From Aristolochia californica (Eukaryota > Streptophyta > Magnoliopsida > Piperales > Aristolochiaceae): a DNA stretch of 64,000 nt. The notes beneath the pieces were generated by a model. The model was given only the letters and a program-made list of their open reading frames with translations, made no database searches and had not been told where the DNA came from. Below are positions 13,117 through 26,200 of this stretch, piece by piece. Each line of letters begins with the position of its first letter. Position 1 is the first letter of the stretch. The stretch spans positions 16,153,981-16,217,980 of the forward strand of contig JARWKL010000008.1 in assembly GCA_029961685.1 (NCBI GenBank), written 5' to 3'. Both the position numbers and the translations under genes were made by a program.

Positions 13117-15691
13117 ATTTTTAACGAAGTGTTGACTCCCAATCCATAAGTCATTCCTTACCCAAATATAGCCCGTTACACATGATAAATCCCTTAAAAA
13201 TCATCTATGATCATTAGGTCATCTTTTTGTTAATAGGCAAAATAATGGCTTGTTTGACTCAGGTAAATATCCCAACACACGTTTAGTTCAGAATTTAATG
13301 TTATTCTCTTTAAAAGGTTTGGATTCGTAGGTCATTTGCATCTTTAACTTCTTTCAAGCATGCATGTCCACTTTTTAAAACATGTGTAGAAAAATCTTTT
13401 TCTTATAAAATTCCGAGCTATTAGAGTTGAAGTAGTGGAATTTCCAAAACTTGGATAACAAAACTTTTGTGTTCATTTGTGGTGTGTGAATAAATTTTCT
13501 TTACTAACATTTGTTTATCGCTTTAAATTCTTTCCATACAAAAACTCTAAAATTTTCATTTTGTTGTGATCTATTTGCCTTTTATCTCTTCTTTTTTGTT
13601 TACGAGATGAAGGGAAAGTGAAAAATCAAGTTTTGATTTAAGAAAAAAGCATACATCTGAAAAGGAAATGCACAATGAAAAATGTAGAGAGATATAATTC
13701 CAAAAAGTGTCTATAATTTTTAGGGATTCTAAACTCTTTTTAGTTTTTATATATCAGGTTCTGCAATCGTCGAAAAAAAGGGGAGGCGGAGAATTTTTAA
13801 CTGTGTGTTGACTCCCAGTCCATAAGTCATTCCTTAAAAAAATATAGCCCGTTACGCATGATAAATCAGTTTACAATCATCTATGATCGTTAGGTCAGCT
13901 TTTCGTAAATGGGCAAATAAATGGCTTGTATGAATCGGGCAAATATCCCACCGCACATTCACTTGAGAATTTAATGTTATTCGCTTTAAAAGGTTTGCAT
14001 CCATAGGTCATTTGCATCTTTAACTTGTTTCAAGCATGCAAATCCATATTTTAAATCATGTGTAGAAAAATCTCTTTCTTATAAAATTCTGAGCTATTAG
14101 GGTTGAACTAGTGGAATTTCCCAAACTTGGATAACAAAAGTTTTGGGTTCATTTGTGGTGTGTGAAAATTTCTTTACTTACATTTGTTTATTTATTTAAT
14201 TTATTTCTGTATATAAACTCTAAAATTTTCTTTTTGTTGTGATCTATTTGCCTTTAATCTCTCTTTTTTTTGTTTACGAGATGAAGGGAAAGTGAAAACT
14301 CAAGTTTGTATTTAAGAAAAAAGAGTACATATAAAATGGAAATGCATAATTCACAAATGTAGAGAGAGATTATTCCAAAAAATGTCAGAAATTTTTAGGG
14401 ATTTTAAACTATTTTTAGCTTTATATATCAGGTTCAACAAATGTCGGGAACAGGGGGAGGCTGAAGATTTTCACCTAAGGTTTGACTCCAAATCCATAAG
14501 TCATTCCTTACAAAAATAGAGCCCATTACACATGATAAATCATGTTACAATCATCTATGATCTTGAGGTCAGCTTTTTATAAATGAGCAAAATAATATCT
14601 TGTTTGACTCGGGTAAATATCCCACCGCACGTTCACTTGAGAATTTAATGTGATTCTCTTTAAAAGTTTTGGATCCATAGGTCATTTGCATCTTCAACAT
14701 GTTTCAAGCATGCATATCCATTTTTTAAAACATGCGTAGAAAAATCTCTTTCTAAAAAAATTTCGAGCTATTAGGGTTGAACTAGTGGAATTTCTCAAAC
14801 TTGGATAACAAAACTTTTGTGTTCATTTGTGGCATGTGAATAAATTTTATTTACATACATTTGTTTATTGCTTTATATTATTTCCATACATAAACTCAAA
14901 AATGTTCATTTTGTTGTGATCTATTTGCCTTTTATCTCTTTTCTTTATTTGTGAGAAAAAGGGAAAGTGAAAACTCAAGTTTTGATTTAAGAAAAAAATA
15001 TACTTCTAAAACTGAAATCCATAATGCACAAATGTAAAGAGAGATAATGCCAAAAAGTGTCTATAATATTTAGGGATTGTAAACTCCTTTTAGTTTTTAT
15101 AGATCAAGTTTTGCAATTGTAAGGAATAAAGGGAGGCAGGGAATTATGAACAAAGTGTTGACTCCCAATCCAGAAGTCATTCCTTCCTAATATATAGCCC
15201 ATTACGCATGATAAATCACTTGACAATCATCAATGATCGTTACGTCGGCTATTTGTAAATGGGCAAAATAATTGCTTGTTTGACTGGGGTAAATATCCCA
15301 ACGCACTTTCACTTGAGAATTTAATGTTATTCTCTTTCAAAAGTTTGGATCCATAGGTCATTTGCATCTTTAACATGTTTCGAGCATGCCTATCCATTTT
15401 TTTAAAACATGTGTAGAAAAATCTCTTTCTTATAAAATTTCGAGCTATTAGGCTTGAACTAGTGCAATTTCTCAAACTTGGATAAGAAAACTTTTGTGTT
15501 CATTAGTGGTGTGTGAATAAATTTTCTTTACTTACATTTGTTTAGTCCTTTAAATTTTTTCCATACATAAACCCTAAAATTTTCATTTTGTTGTGATCTA
15601 TTTGCCTTTTATCTCTTTTTTTGTTTACAAGATGAAGGGAAAGTGAAAACTCAAGTTTTGTTTTAAAAAAAAATTATACTGATAAAATGGA

Positions 15692-15714
15692 AATGCACAA
15701 TGCACAATGCACAA
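15692..15714. repeat. Local expansion of the ATGCACA heptamer to three copies in M24
   Basis: Most monomers carry two adjacent copies of the 7-base unit (ATGCACAATGCACAAATG). M24 has three in a row. M57, near 37612, has only one (AAATGCACAAATG). This looks like slippage at a short repeat. Confidence 0.9.
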
Positions 15715-18700
15715 ATGTCGAGAGAGATAATTCCAAAAAGTGTCTATAATTTTTAGGGATTGTAAACACTTTTTAGTTTTTATTTATCAGGTTCTCCAAT
15801 CGTCGGGAAAAGGGGGAGACGAGGGACTGAGAGTTGACTCCTAATCCATAAATCTTTCCTTATAAAAATATTGCCCGTTACGCATGATAAATCAATTTGC
15901 AATCTTCCGTGATCGTTAGGTCAATTTTTTGTAAATGGGCAAAATAATGGCTTGCTTGACTCGAGTAAATATCCCACTGCACGTTCACTTCAGAATTTAA
16001 TTTTATTCTCTTTAAAAGGTTTGGATCCATAGGTCAATTGCATCTTTAACATGTTTCAAGCATGCATATCCATTTTTTAAAACATGTGTAGAAAAATCTC
16101 TTTCTTATAAAATTCCGAGAAATTAGAGTTGAACAAGTGCAATTACCCAAACTTTCATAACCAAATTTTTTTGTTCATTTGTATTGTCTGAATAAATTTT
16201 CTTAACATACATTTGTTTATTGTATTAAATTCTTTCCATACATAAACTCTAAATTTTTTATTTTATCGTGATCTATTTGACTTTTAGCTCTTTTTTTGTT
16301 TACAAGAAAAAGGGAAATTGAAAACTCAAGTTTTTATTTAAGAAAAAAGTATACATCTAGAATGGAAATGCACAATACAGAAATGTAGAGAGAGATAATT
16401 CCAAAAAATGTCTTTAATTTTTAGGGATTGTAAACTCTTTTTAGTTTTTATATATCAGGTTCTGCAATCGTCGGGAAAAGGAGGCGGGGGACTTTTAACT
16501 GAGTGTTGACACCCAATCAATAAGTCATTCCTTAAAAAAATGTAGCCCATTACGCATGATAAATCACATTACAATCATCGATGATCATTAGGTCAGCTTT
16601 TTGTAAATGGGCAAAATAATGGCTTGTTTGACTCTGATAAATATCCCACCACACGTTCACTTGAGAATTTAATGTTATTCTCTTTAAAAGGGGTGGATCC
16701 ATAGGTCATTTGCATCTTTAACATCTTTCAAGCATGCATATCCATTTTTTAAAACTTGTGTAGAAAAATCCCTTTCTTATAAAATTCTGAACTATTAGGA
16801 TCGAACTAGTGGAATTTTCCAAACTTGGATGACAAAATCTTTATGTTCATTTGTGGTGTGTGAATAAATTTTATTTACATACATTTGTTTATTTATTTAA
16901 ATTCTTTCCATACATAAACTCAAAAAATTTCAAATTTTTTTTATCTAATTGCCTTTTATCTCTTTTTTTTGTTTGCGTGAAGAAGGGAAATTGGAAACTA
17001 AAATATTATTTAACAGAAAAGTATGCATAAAAAATTGAAATGCACAATGCACAAATGTAGAGAGAGATAATGCCAACAAGTGTCTGTAATTTTTTGGGAT
17101 TGTAAACTCTTTTTAGTTTTCATATATCAGGTTCTGCAATCGTCGGGAAAAAGGGGAGGCGAAGGATTTTTAACTGAGTGTTGACTCCCAATCCATAAGT
17201 AATTTCTTACTAAAATATTGCTCGTTACGCATGATAAATCACTTTACAATCATCTATGATCGTTAGGTAAGTTTTTTGAAAATGGGCAAAATAATGGCTT
17301 GTTTGACTCGGATAAATATCCCACCACACGTTCACTTGAGAATTTAATGTTATTCTCTTTCAAAGGCTTGGATCGATAGGTCATTTGCATCTATAACTTG
17401 CTTCAAGCATGCATATCAATTTTTAAAAAATGTGTAGAAAAATCTATTTCTTATAAAATTCCGAGCTATTAGGGGTGAACTAGTGGAATATCCCAAACTT
17501 GGATAACAAAACTCTTGGGTTCATTTGTGGTGTGTGAATAAATTTTCTTTACTTACATTTGTTTATTGCTTTAAATTATTTCCATACATAAACTCTAAAA
17601 TTTTCATTTTGTTGTTATCAATTTGCCTTTTATCTCTTTTTTTGTTTCCGAGTTGAAGGGAAAGTTAAAACTTGAGTTTTGATTTAAGAAAAAAGTATAC
17701 ATCTAAAAAGGAAATGCACAATGCACAAATTTTGAGAGAGATAATGCAAAAAGCATCTATAATTTTATGGGATTGTAAACTCTTTTCAGTTTTTATACAT
17801 CAGGTTCTGTAATCATCGAGAAAAGGGGGAGGAGGGGGATTTTTAACTGACTATTGACTCCCAATCCATAAGTCATTCATCCCTTACGAAAATATAGCCC
17901 GATACGCATGATAAATCACTTTACAATCATATATGATTGTTCGGTCAAATTTTGGTAAATGGGCAAAATAATGGCTTGTTTGATTTGGGTAAATATCCCA
18001 CCACACGTTCACTTGTGAATTTAATGTTATTCTCTTTAAAAGGTTTCGATCCATAGGTCATTTGCATCTTTCACATGTCTCAAGAATGCCAATCCATTTT
18101 TTATAACATGTCTAGAAAAATCTTTTTCATATAAAATTCCGAGCTATTATGGTTGAACTACTGGAATTTCCCAAACTTGCATAACAAAACTTTTGTGTTC
18201 ATTTGTAGTGTGTGAATAAATTTTATTTACTTACATTTTTATTGGTTTAAATTCTTTCCATTTATAAACCCCAAAATTTTCATTTTGCTGTGATCAATTT
18301 GCCTTTTATCTTTTTTTTTTTTATGAGATGAAGGGAAAGTGCAAACTCAAGTTTTTATTTAAGAAAAAAGTATACATCAAAAATGGAATTGCACAATGCA
18401 CAAATGTAGAGAGAGATAATTCAAAAAAGTGACTGTAATTTTTTGGGATTTTAAACTCCTTTTAGTTTTTACATATCAGGTTCTGCAATCGTCAGGAAAA
18501 GGGGGAGGCGGGGAATTTTAATGGAGTGTAGACTCCCAATCCATAAGTCATCGCTTGCATAAAATATAGCTTGTTGCGCATGATAAATCACTTTACAATC
18601 TTCTTTGATTGTTAGGTCATCTTTTTGTAAATGGGTAAAATAATGGCTTGGTCGACTCGGGTAAATATCCCACCGCACGTTCACTTGAGAATTTAATGTT

Positions 18701-19290
18701 ATTCTCTATAAAAGGTTTGGATCCATAGGTCATTTTCATCTTTAACATTTTTCAAGCATGCATATCCATTTTTCTAAATTTGTGCAGAAAAATCTCTTTC
18801 TTATAAAATTCCGAGTTATTAGGGTTGAACTAGTGGAATTTCCCAAACTTGGATAAGAAAACTTTTGTGTTCATTTGTGGTGTGTGAATAAATTTTCTTT
18901 ACTTACATTTGTTTCATTCTTTCAATTCTTTCCACACGTAAACTCTAAAATTTTCATTTTGTTGTGATCTATTTGCCTTTTATCTCTTTTTTTTGTTTAC
19001 AAGATGAAGGGAAAGTGAAAAATCATGTTTTGATTAAATAAAAAAGTATACATATAAATGGAAATGCACAATGCACAAATGTAGAGAGAGATAATTCCAA
19101 AAAGTGTTTGTAATTTTAAGGGATTGTAAACTCCTTTTAGTTTTTATATATCAGGTTCTGCAATCGTCAGGAAAAAGGGGAGGAGGGGGATTTTTAACTG
19201 AGTGTTGACTCCCAATCCGTAAGTCATTCTTTACAAAAATATAGCCCATTAAGCATGATAAATCACTTTACAATCATCTATTGTCGTTAG

Positions 19291-19911
19291 GTCCGCTTTT
19301 GGTAAATGGGCAAAATAATGGCTTGTTTGACTCGGGTAAATATCCCAATGGACGTTCACTAGAGAATTTAATGTTATTCTCTTTAAATGGTTTGGATCCA
19401 TAGGTCATTTGCATGTTTAACAAGTTTTAAGCATGCCTATCCATTTTTTAAAACATGTGTAGAAAAAACTTTTTCCTATAAAATTCCGAGCTATTAGGGT
19501 TGAACACGTGGAATTTCCCAAACTTGGATAACAAAACATTTGTGGTAATTTGTTGTGTGTGAATAAATTTTCTTTACTTACATTTTTTTATTGATTTAAA
19601 TTATTTCCTTGTATATACCCTAAAAGTTTCATTTTGTTGTGATCTTTTTGCCTTTTATCTCTTATTTTGTTTACATGATGAAGGGAAAGTGAAAACTCGG
19701 GTAAAGAGAGATAATGCTAAAAAAGTGTCTGTAATATTTAGGGATTGTAAACACTTTTTTGTTTTTATAGATCAAGTTTTGCATTTGTCGGGAATAAAGG
19801 GAGGCGGGGGATTTTTAACAAAGTGTTGACACCCAATCCATAAGTCATTCCTTACTAAAATATAGGCCGTTACGCATGGTAAATCACTTGACAATCATCT
19901 ATGATCGTTAC
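19291..19911. repeat. Monomer M30 (621 bp), internal deletion with short inserted sequence
   Basis: Near 19697-19705 the sequence passes from GTGAAAACTC through GGGTAA to AGAGAGATAATG. About 60 bp are lost, including the GTATACATCT and ATGCACAATGCAC words. The 11-mer ACTCGGGTAAA across the junction is also the consensus near offset 40 of the monomer, which may be a copied filler or chance. Confidence 0.8.
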
Positions 19912-21260
19912 GTCTGCTATTTGTAAATGGGAAAAATATTGGCTTGTTTGACTCGGGTAAATATCCCAATGCAGTTTCACTTGAGAATTTAATGTTATTC
20001 TCTTTCAAAGATTTGGACCCATATGTCATTTGCATCTTTAAAAAGTTTTGAGCAAGCCTAGCCACTTTTTAAAACATGTGTAGAAAAATCTGTTTCTTAT
20101 AAAATTCCGAGCAATTAGGGTTGAACTAGTGGAATTTCTCAAACGCGGATAAGAAAACTTTTGTGTTCGTTTGTGGTGTGTGAATAAATTTTATTTACTT
20201 ACATTTGTTTAGTTCTTTAAATTCTTTCCATACATAAACCCTAAAATTTTTGTTTTGTTGTGATCTATTTGCCTTTTATCTCTTTTTTTTTGTTTACGAG
20301 ATGAAGGGATAGTGAAAACTCAAGTTTTGATTGTAAAAAAAAACTATACATATAAAATGGAAATGCACAATGCACAAATGTAGAGAGAGAAAATTCCAAA
20401 AGGTTTCTATAATTTTTTGGAATTGTAAACACTTTTTAGTTTTTATATATCAGGTTCTGGATTTGTCAGGAAAAGGGGGAGACGAGGGAATTTTAACTGA
20501 GAGTTGACTCCCAATCCATAAATCTTTCCATATAAAAATACTGCCTGTTACGCATGATAAATCAATTTGCAATCATCTACGATCGTTAGGTTAATTTTTT
20601 GTAAATGGGCAAAATAATTGCTAGCTTTACTCGTGTAAATATCCCACTGCACGTTCACTTGAGAATTCAATTTTATTCTCTTTCAAAGGCTTGGATCCAT
20701 AGGTCAATTGAATCTTTAACATGTTTCAAGCATGCATATCCATTTTTTAAAACATGTGTAGAAAAATCTCTTTCTTATAAAATTCTGAGCAATTAGAGTT
20801 GAACAAGTGGAATTACCAAACTTGCATAACCAAAATCTTATGTTCATTTGTGTTGTCTGAATAAATTTTCTTTACATACATTTTTTTATTGCATTAAATT
20901 ATTTCCATACATAAACTCTAAAATTTTCATTTTGTTGTGATCTATTTGACTTTTATCTCTTTTTTTGTTTACAAGATGAAGGGAATGCGAAAACTCAAGT
21001 TTATATTTAAGAAAAAAGTATACATCTAGAATGGAAATGCACAATACAGAAATGTAGGGAGAGATAATTCCAAAAAGTGTCTTTAATTTTTAAGGTTTGT
21101 AAACTCTTTTTAGTTTTTATATATCAGGTTCTGCAATCGTCAAGACAAGGAGGCGGGGGCTTTTTAACTGAGTGTTGACACCCAATAAATAAGTCATTAG
21201 TTAAAAAAATATAGCCCATTACGCATGATAAATCACTTTACAATCATGTATGATCGTAAG

Positions 21261-21933
21261 GTCAAGTTTTTGTAAATGGGCAAAATAATGGCTTGTTTGA
21301 CTCGGGTAAATATCCCACCGCACGTTCACTTGAGAATTTAATGTTATTCTCTTTAAAAGGGGTGGATCCATGGGTCATTTGCATCTTTAACATGTTTCAA
21401 GCATGCATATCCATTTTTTAAAACTTTTGTAGAAAAATCCCTTTCTTATAAAATTCTGAGCTACTAGGACTAGTGGAATTTCCCAAACTTGGATAACAAA
21501 ATTTTTATGTTCATTTGTGGTGTGTGAATAAATTTTCTTTACATACATTTGTTTATTTCTTTAAATTCTTTCCATACAAAAACTCTAAAATTTTCATCTT
21601 GTTGTGATCTAGTTGCCTTTTATCTCTTTTTTTGTTTACTAGTTGAAAGGAAAGTGAAAAATCAAGTTTTTATTTAAGAAAAAGGTATACATCTATAATG
21701 GAAATGCACAATGCACAAATGTAGAGAGAGATAATTCAAAAAGCGTTTGTAATTTTATGGGATTGTAAACTCTTTTCAATTTTTATATATCAGGTTCTGC
21801 AATCATCGAGAAAAGGGGGAGGAAGGGGATTTTTAACTGAGTGTTGACTCCCAATCCATAAGTCATTTATTCCTTAAAAAAATATAGCCTGTTACCCATG
21901 ATAAATCACTTTACAATCATTTATGATCGTTAG
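21261..21933. repeat. Chimeric monomer M33 (M26-like 5' part, M27-like 3' part)
   Basis: The 5' part shares AAAGGGGTGGATCC, AAAACTT-TGTAGAAAAATCCC and TTTACATACATTTG with M26. The 3' part shares an AGTTGAA-GGAAAGT word, ATTTTATGGGATTGTAAAC, CTCTTTTCA, CATCGAGAAAAGGGGGAGGA and the extended AAGTCATTCATCCCTT-type region with M27. The switch lies between about 21570 and 21650. Unequal exchange between M26-type and M27-type units removed one monomer from the second copy. Confidence 0.7.
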
Positions 21934-23266
21934 GTCAGCATTTGGTAAATTGGCAAAATAATGGCTTCTTTGATTTGGGTAAATAACCCACCGCACGTTC
22001 ACTTGAGAATTTAATGTCATTCTCTTTAAAAGGTTTCGAGCCATAGGTCATTTGCATCTTTCACATGTCTCAAGAATGTCTATCCATTTTTTACAACATG
22101 TGTAGAAAAATCTTTTCTAATAAAATTCCGAGCTATTAGGGTTGAACTACTGGAATTTCCAAAACTTGGATAACAAAAATTTTGTGTTCATTTGTGGTGT
22201 GTGAATAAACTTTCTTTACTTAAATTTTTATTTCTTTAAATTCTTTCCATACATAAACCCTAAAATTTTTATTTTGCTGTGATCAATTTGCCTTTTATCT
22301 CTTTTTTTGTTTACGAGATGGAAGGGAAAGTGCAAACTCAAGTTTTTAATTAAGAAAAAAGTATACATAAAAAATGGAAATAAACAATACAGAAATGTAG
22401 AGAGAGATAATTCCAAAAAGTGTATGTAATTTTTAGGAATTTTAAACTCTTTTTAGTTTTTACATATCAGGTTCTGCAATCGTAGGGAAAAGGGGGAGGC
22501 GGGGAATTTTAATGGAGTGTAGACTCCCAATCCATAAGTCATTGCTTACAAAAATATAACTCGTTACGCATGATAAATCACTTTTCAATTATCTATGATC
22601 GACAGGTATGCTTTTTGAAAATGGGCAAAATAATGGCTTGTTTGATTCGGGTAAGTTCACTTGAGAATTTAATGTTATTCTCTTTAAAAGGCTTGGATCG
22701 ATAGGTCATTTGCATCTATAACATGTTTCAAGCATGCATATCCAGTTTTAAAACATGTGTAAAAAACTCTCTTTCTTATAAAATTCCGAGCTATTAGGGG
22801 TGAACTAGTGGAATTTCACAAACTTGGATAAAAAAACTTTTGTGTTCCTTTGTGGTGGGTGAATAAATTTTCTTTACTAACATTTGTTTATTGCTTTAAA
22901 TTATTTCCATACATAAACTCTAAAATTTTCTTTTTGTTGTGATCTATTTGCCTTTTATCTCTTTTTTCTTTTATGAGAAGAACGGAAAGTGAAAAATCAA
23001 GTTTTGATTTAAGAAAAATGTATACATGTAAAATGGAAATGCACAATGCACAAATGTAGAGAGATAATTTCAAAAATCGTCTGTAGTTTTAAGGGATTGT
23101 AAACTCTTTTTAGTTTTTATAAATCAGGTTCTGCAATCATCGAGAAAAGGCGGAGGAGGGGGATTTTTATTGAGTGTTGACCCCTAATCCATAAGTCATT
23201 TATTCCTTAAAAAAATATAGGTGGTTATGCATGATAAATCACTTTACAATTATCTATGATCGTTAG

Positions 23267-26200
23267 TTCAACTTTTTGTAAATGGGCAAAATAACATCTT
23301 GTTTGACTCGAGTAAATATCCCACCACACGTTCACTTGAGAATTTATTGTTATTCTTTTTAAAAGGTTTGGATCCGTAAGTCATTTGCATATTTAACATG
23401 TTACAAACATGACTATGCATTTTTTAAAACATATGCAGAAAAATCTCTTTCTTAAAAAATTCCGAGCTATTAGGGTTGAACTAGTGGAATTTCCCAAAAT
23501 TGGATAAGAAAACTTTTGTGTTCATTTGTGGTGTGTGTATAAATTTTCATTACTTACATTTGTTTATTGCTTTAAACTCTTTCCACACAAAAAAACTAAA
23601 ATTTTCATTTTCTTGTGATCTATCTGCCTTTTATCTCTGTTTTTGTATACGAGATGAAGGGAAAGTGAAATCCCAAGTTTTGATTTAAGAATAAAGTATA
23701 CATCTAAAATAGAAATGCACAATGCACTAATGTAGAGAGAGATAATTAATAAAAGTGTCTGTAATTTTTAGGGATTGTAAACTCATTTTAGTTTTTATAT
23801 ATTAGGTTCTACAATCGTCGGGAAAAGGGGGAGGTGGGGAATTTTTAACGCAGTGTTGACTCCCAATCCATAAGTAATTCCATAAAAAAATAAAGCCTGT
23901 TACACATGATAAATAAATTTACAATCATCTATGATCGCTAGATCAGGTCTTTGTATATGGGCAAACTAATGGCATGTTTGACTCGGGTAAATATCCCAAT
24001 GCACGTTCACTGGAGAATTTAATGTTATTAAAAGGTTTGGATCCATAGGTCATTTGCATCTTTAACATTTTTCAAGCATGTCTATCCATTTTTTAAAACA
24101 TGTTTAGAAAACTCTCTTTCTTATAAAATTCCGAGCTATTAGGGTTGAACTAGTAGAATTTCCCAAACTAGGATAACAAAACTTTTGTGTTCATTTGTGG
24201 TGTGTGAATAAATTTTATTTACTTACATTTGTTTATTGCTTTAAATTATTTCCATACATAAAATCTAAAATTTTCATTTTGTTGTGATCTATTTGCCTTT
24301 TATCTTTGTTTTTTTTTTGTTTACGAGATGAATGGAAAGTGAAAACTCAAGTTTTGATTTAAGAAAAAAGTATACATCTAAAATGGAAATGCACAATACA
24401 CAAATGTAGAGACAGATAATTCCAAAAAGTTTCAGTAATTTTTAGGGATTGTAAACTCTTTTTAGTTTTTATATATCATGTTTTACAATCATCAAGAAAA
24501 GTGGGAGGCGGGGGATTATTAACTTAGCGTTGACTCCGAGTCCATAAGTCATTCCTTACAATAATATAGCCCGTTATGCTTGATAATTCGCATTACAATC
24601 ATGTATAATTGTTAGGTTAGCTTTTTCTTAATGGGCAAAAAAATGGTTTGTTTGACTTGGGCAAATATCCCACCGCACGTTCACTTGAGAATTTAATGTT
24701 ATTCTCTTTAAAAGGTTTGGATCCATAGGTCATTTGTATGTTTAACATGTTTCAAGCATGCATATCCATTTTTTACATCATGTGTAAAAAAATCTCTTTC
24801 TTATAAAATTCTGAGCTATTAGGGTTGAACTAGTGGAATTTACCTGACTTGGATAACAAAACTTTTGTGTTCATTTGTGGTGTGTGAATAAATTTTCTTT
24901 ACTTACATTTGTTTATTTCTTTAAATTATTTCAATACATAAACTCTAAAATTTTCATTTTGTTTTGATCTATTTGCCTTTAATCTCTTTTTTATTTGCTT
25001 ACGAGATGAAGGGAAACTGAAAAATCAATTTTGTATTTAAGAAAAAAGTGTACATCTAAAATGGAAATGCACAATTCACAAATGTAGAGAGAGATAACTC
25101 AAAAAAGTGGATATAATTTTTAGGGATTATAAACTCTTATTAGTTTTTATATTTCATGTTCTGCATTTGTTGGGAAAAGGGGGAGGCGGGCGATTTTTAA
25201 CTGAGTCTTGACTCCCAATCCATAAGTCATTCCTTACAAAAATATATCCCGTTACACATGATAAATCACTTTCCAATCATAAATGATCATTAGGTCAGCT
25301 TTTTGAAAATAAGCAACATAATGGCTTTTTTGAGTCCGGTAAATATCCCACCGCACGTTCACTTGAGAATTTAATGTTATTCTCTTTAAAAGGTTTGGAC
25401 CCATAGGTCATTTGCATCTTTAACAAGTTTCAAGCATGCATATCCATTTTTTAAAACATGTGTAGAAAATTCTCTTTCTTATAACATTCCGAGATATTAA
25501 GGTTGAACTAGTGGAATTTCCAAACTTGGATAACATAATTTTTGTGTTCACTTGTGGTGTGTGAATAAATTTTCTTTACTTACGTTTGTTTATTGCTTTA
25601 AATTTTTTCCAAACAAAAACTCTAAATATTTCTTTTTGCTGTGATCTATTTGCCTTTCATCTCTTTTTTTGTTTACGAGATGAAGTGAAAGTGTCAACTC
25701 AAGTTTTGATTTAAGAAAAAAGTTTACATCTAAAATGTGTCTATAATTTTAAGGGATTGTAAACTCTTTTTAGTTTTTATATATCCGATTTTGCAATCGT
25801 CGGGAGAAGGGGGCGGCGGGGGATTTTTAACTGAGTGTTGATTCCCAATCCATCAGACATTCCTTTCAAAAATATAGCCCACTACTTATGATACATCACT
25901 TTACAATCATCTATGATCGGTTGGTCAGCTTTTTGTAAATGGGCAAAATAATTGCTTCTTTTACTCGGGTAAATATCCCACTACACGTTCACTTGCGAAT
26001 TTAAAGTTATTCTCTTTAAAACGTTTGGATCCATAGGTCGTTTGCATTTTTAATATGCTTCAAGCGTGCACATCCATTTTTTAAAACAAGTGTAGAAAAA
26101 TCTATTTCTCATAAGATTCCAAGCTATTAGAGTAGAACTAGGGAACTTCCCAAAATTGGATAACAAAACTTTTGTGTTCATTTGTGGTGTCTGAATAAAT

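Larger units (their letters stand above)
9826..15243. repeat. Array segment M16-M23 with a 5-monomer (about 3.39 kb) higher-order shift
   Basis: Monomer starts: 9826, 10503, 11198, 11867, 12542, 13218, 13894, 14568. M16, M17 and M18 pair with M21, M22 and M23 at displacements of 3392, 3391 and 3370 bp. Shared private variants: CATGCATGTCCA (9967 and 13357), CTCTTCTTTTTTG before the GATGAAGGG block (about 10195 and 13586), GACTCCCAGTCCATAA (about 10420 and 13810), GGGCAAATAAATGGC (10520 and 13910), AGTTTTGGGTTCATTTG (about 10768 and 14130), the unusual ACCTGAGGTTTGACTC/ACCTAAGGTTTGACTC (about 11103 and 14470), and AAAATAATATCTTG (about 11220 and 14590). M19 and M20 lie between the two copies. 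Confidence 0.8.
15244..23266. repeat. Array segment M24-M35 with a 7-monomer (4.67 kb) higher-order shift, rearranged in the second copy
   Basis: Monomer starts: 15244, 15920, 16592, 17267, 17944, 18616, 19291, 19912, 20590, 21261, 21934, 22606. M24-M26 recur as M31-M33 at displacements of 4668-4670 bp. Shared variants include GCTATTTGTAAATGGG (15248 and 19916), GAGAGTTGACTC with AATCTTTCC (about 15830 and 20495), a shortened AAGGAGGCGGGG block and TTGACACCCAAT (about 16480 and 21150), and AAAGGGGTGGATCC (16688 and 21357). M28 then pairs with M34 at only 3990 bp (shared TGATTTGGGTAAAT, CACATGTCTCAAGAATG, GGAGTGTAGACTCC). M27 pairs with M35 (shared GGCTTGGATCGATAGG, TAGGGGTGAAC). The first copy thus holds one monomer more between these points. 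Confidence 0.8.
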
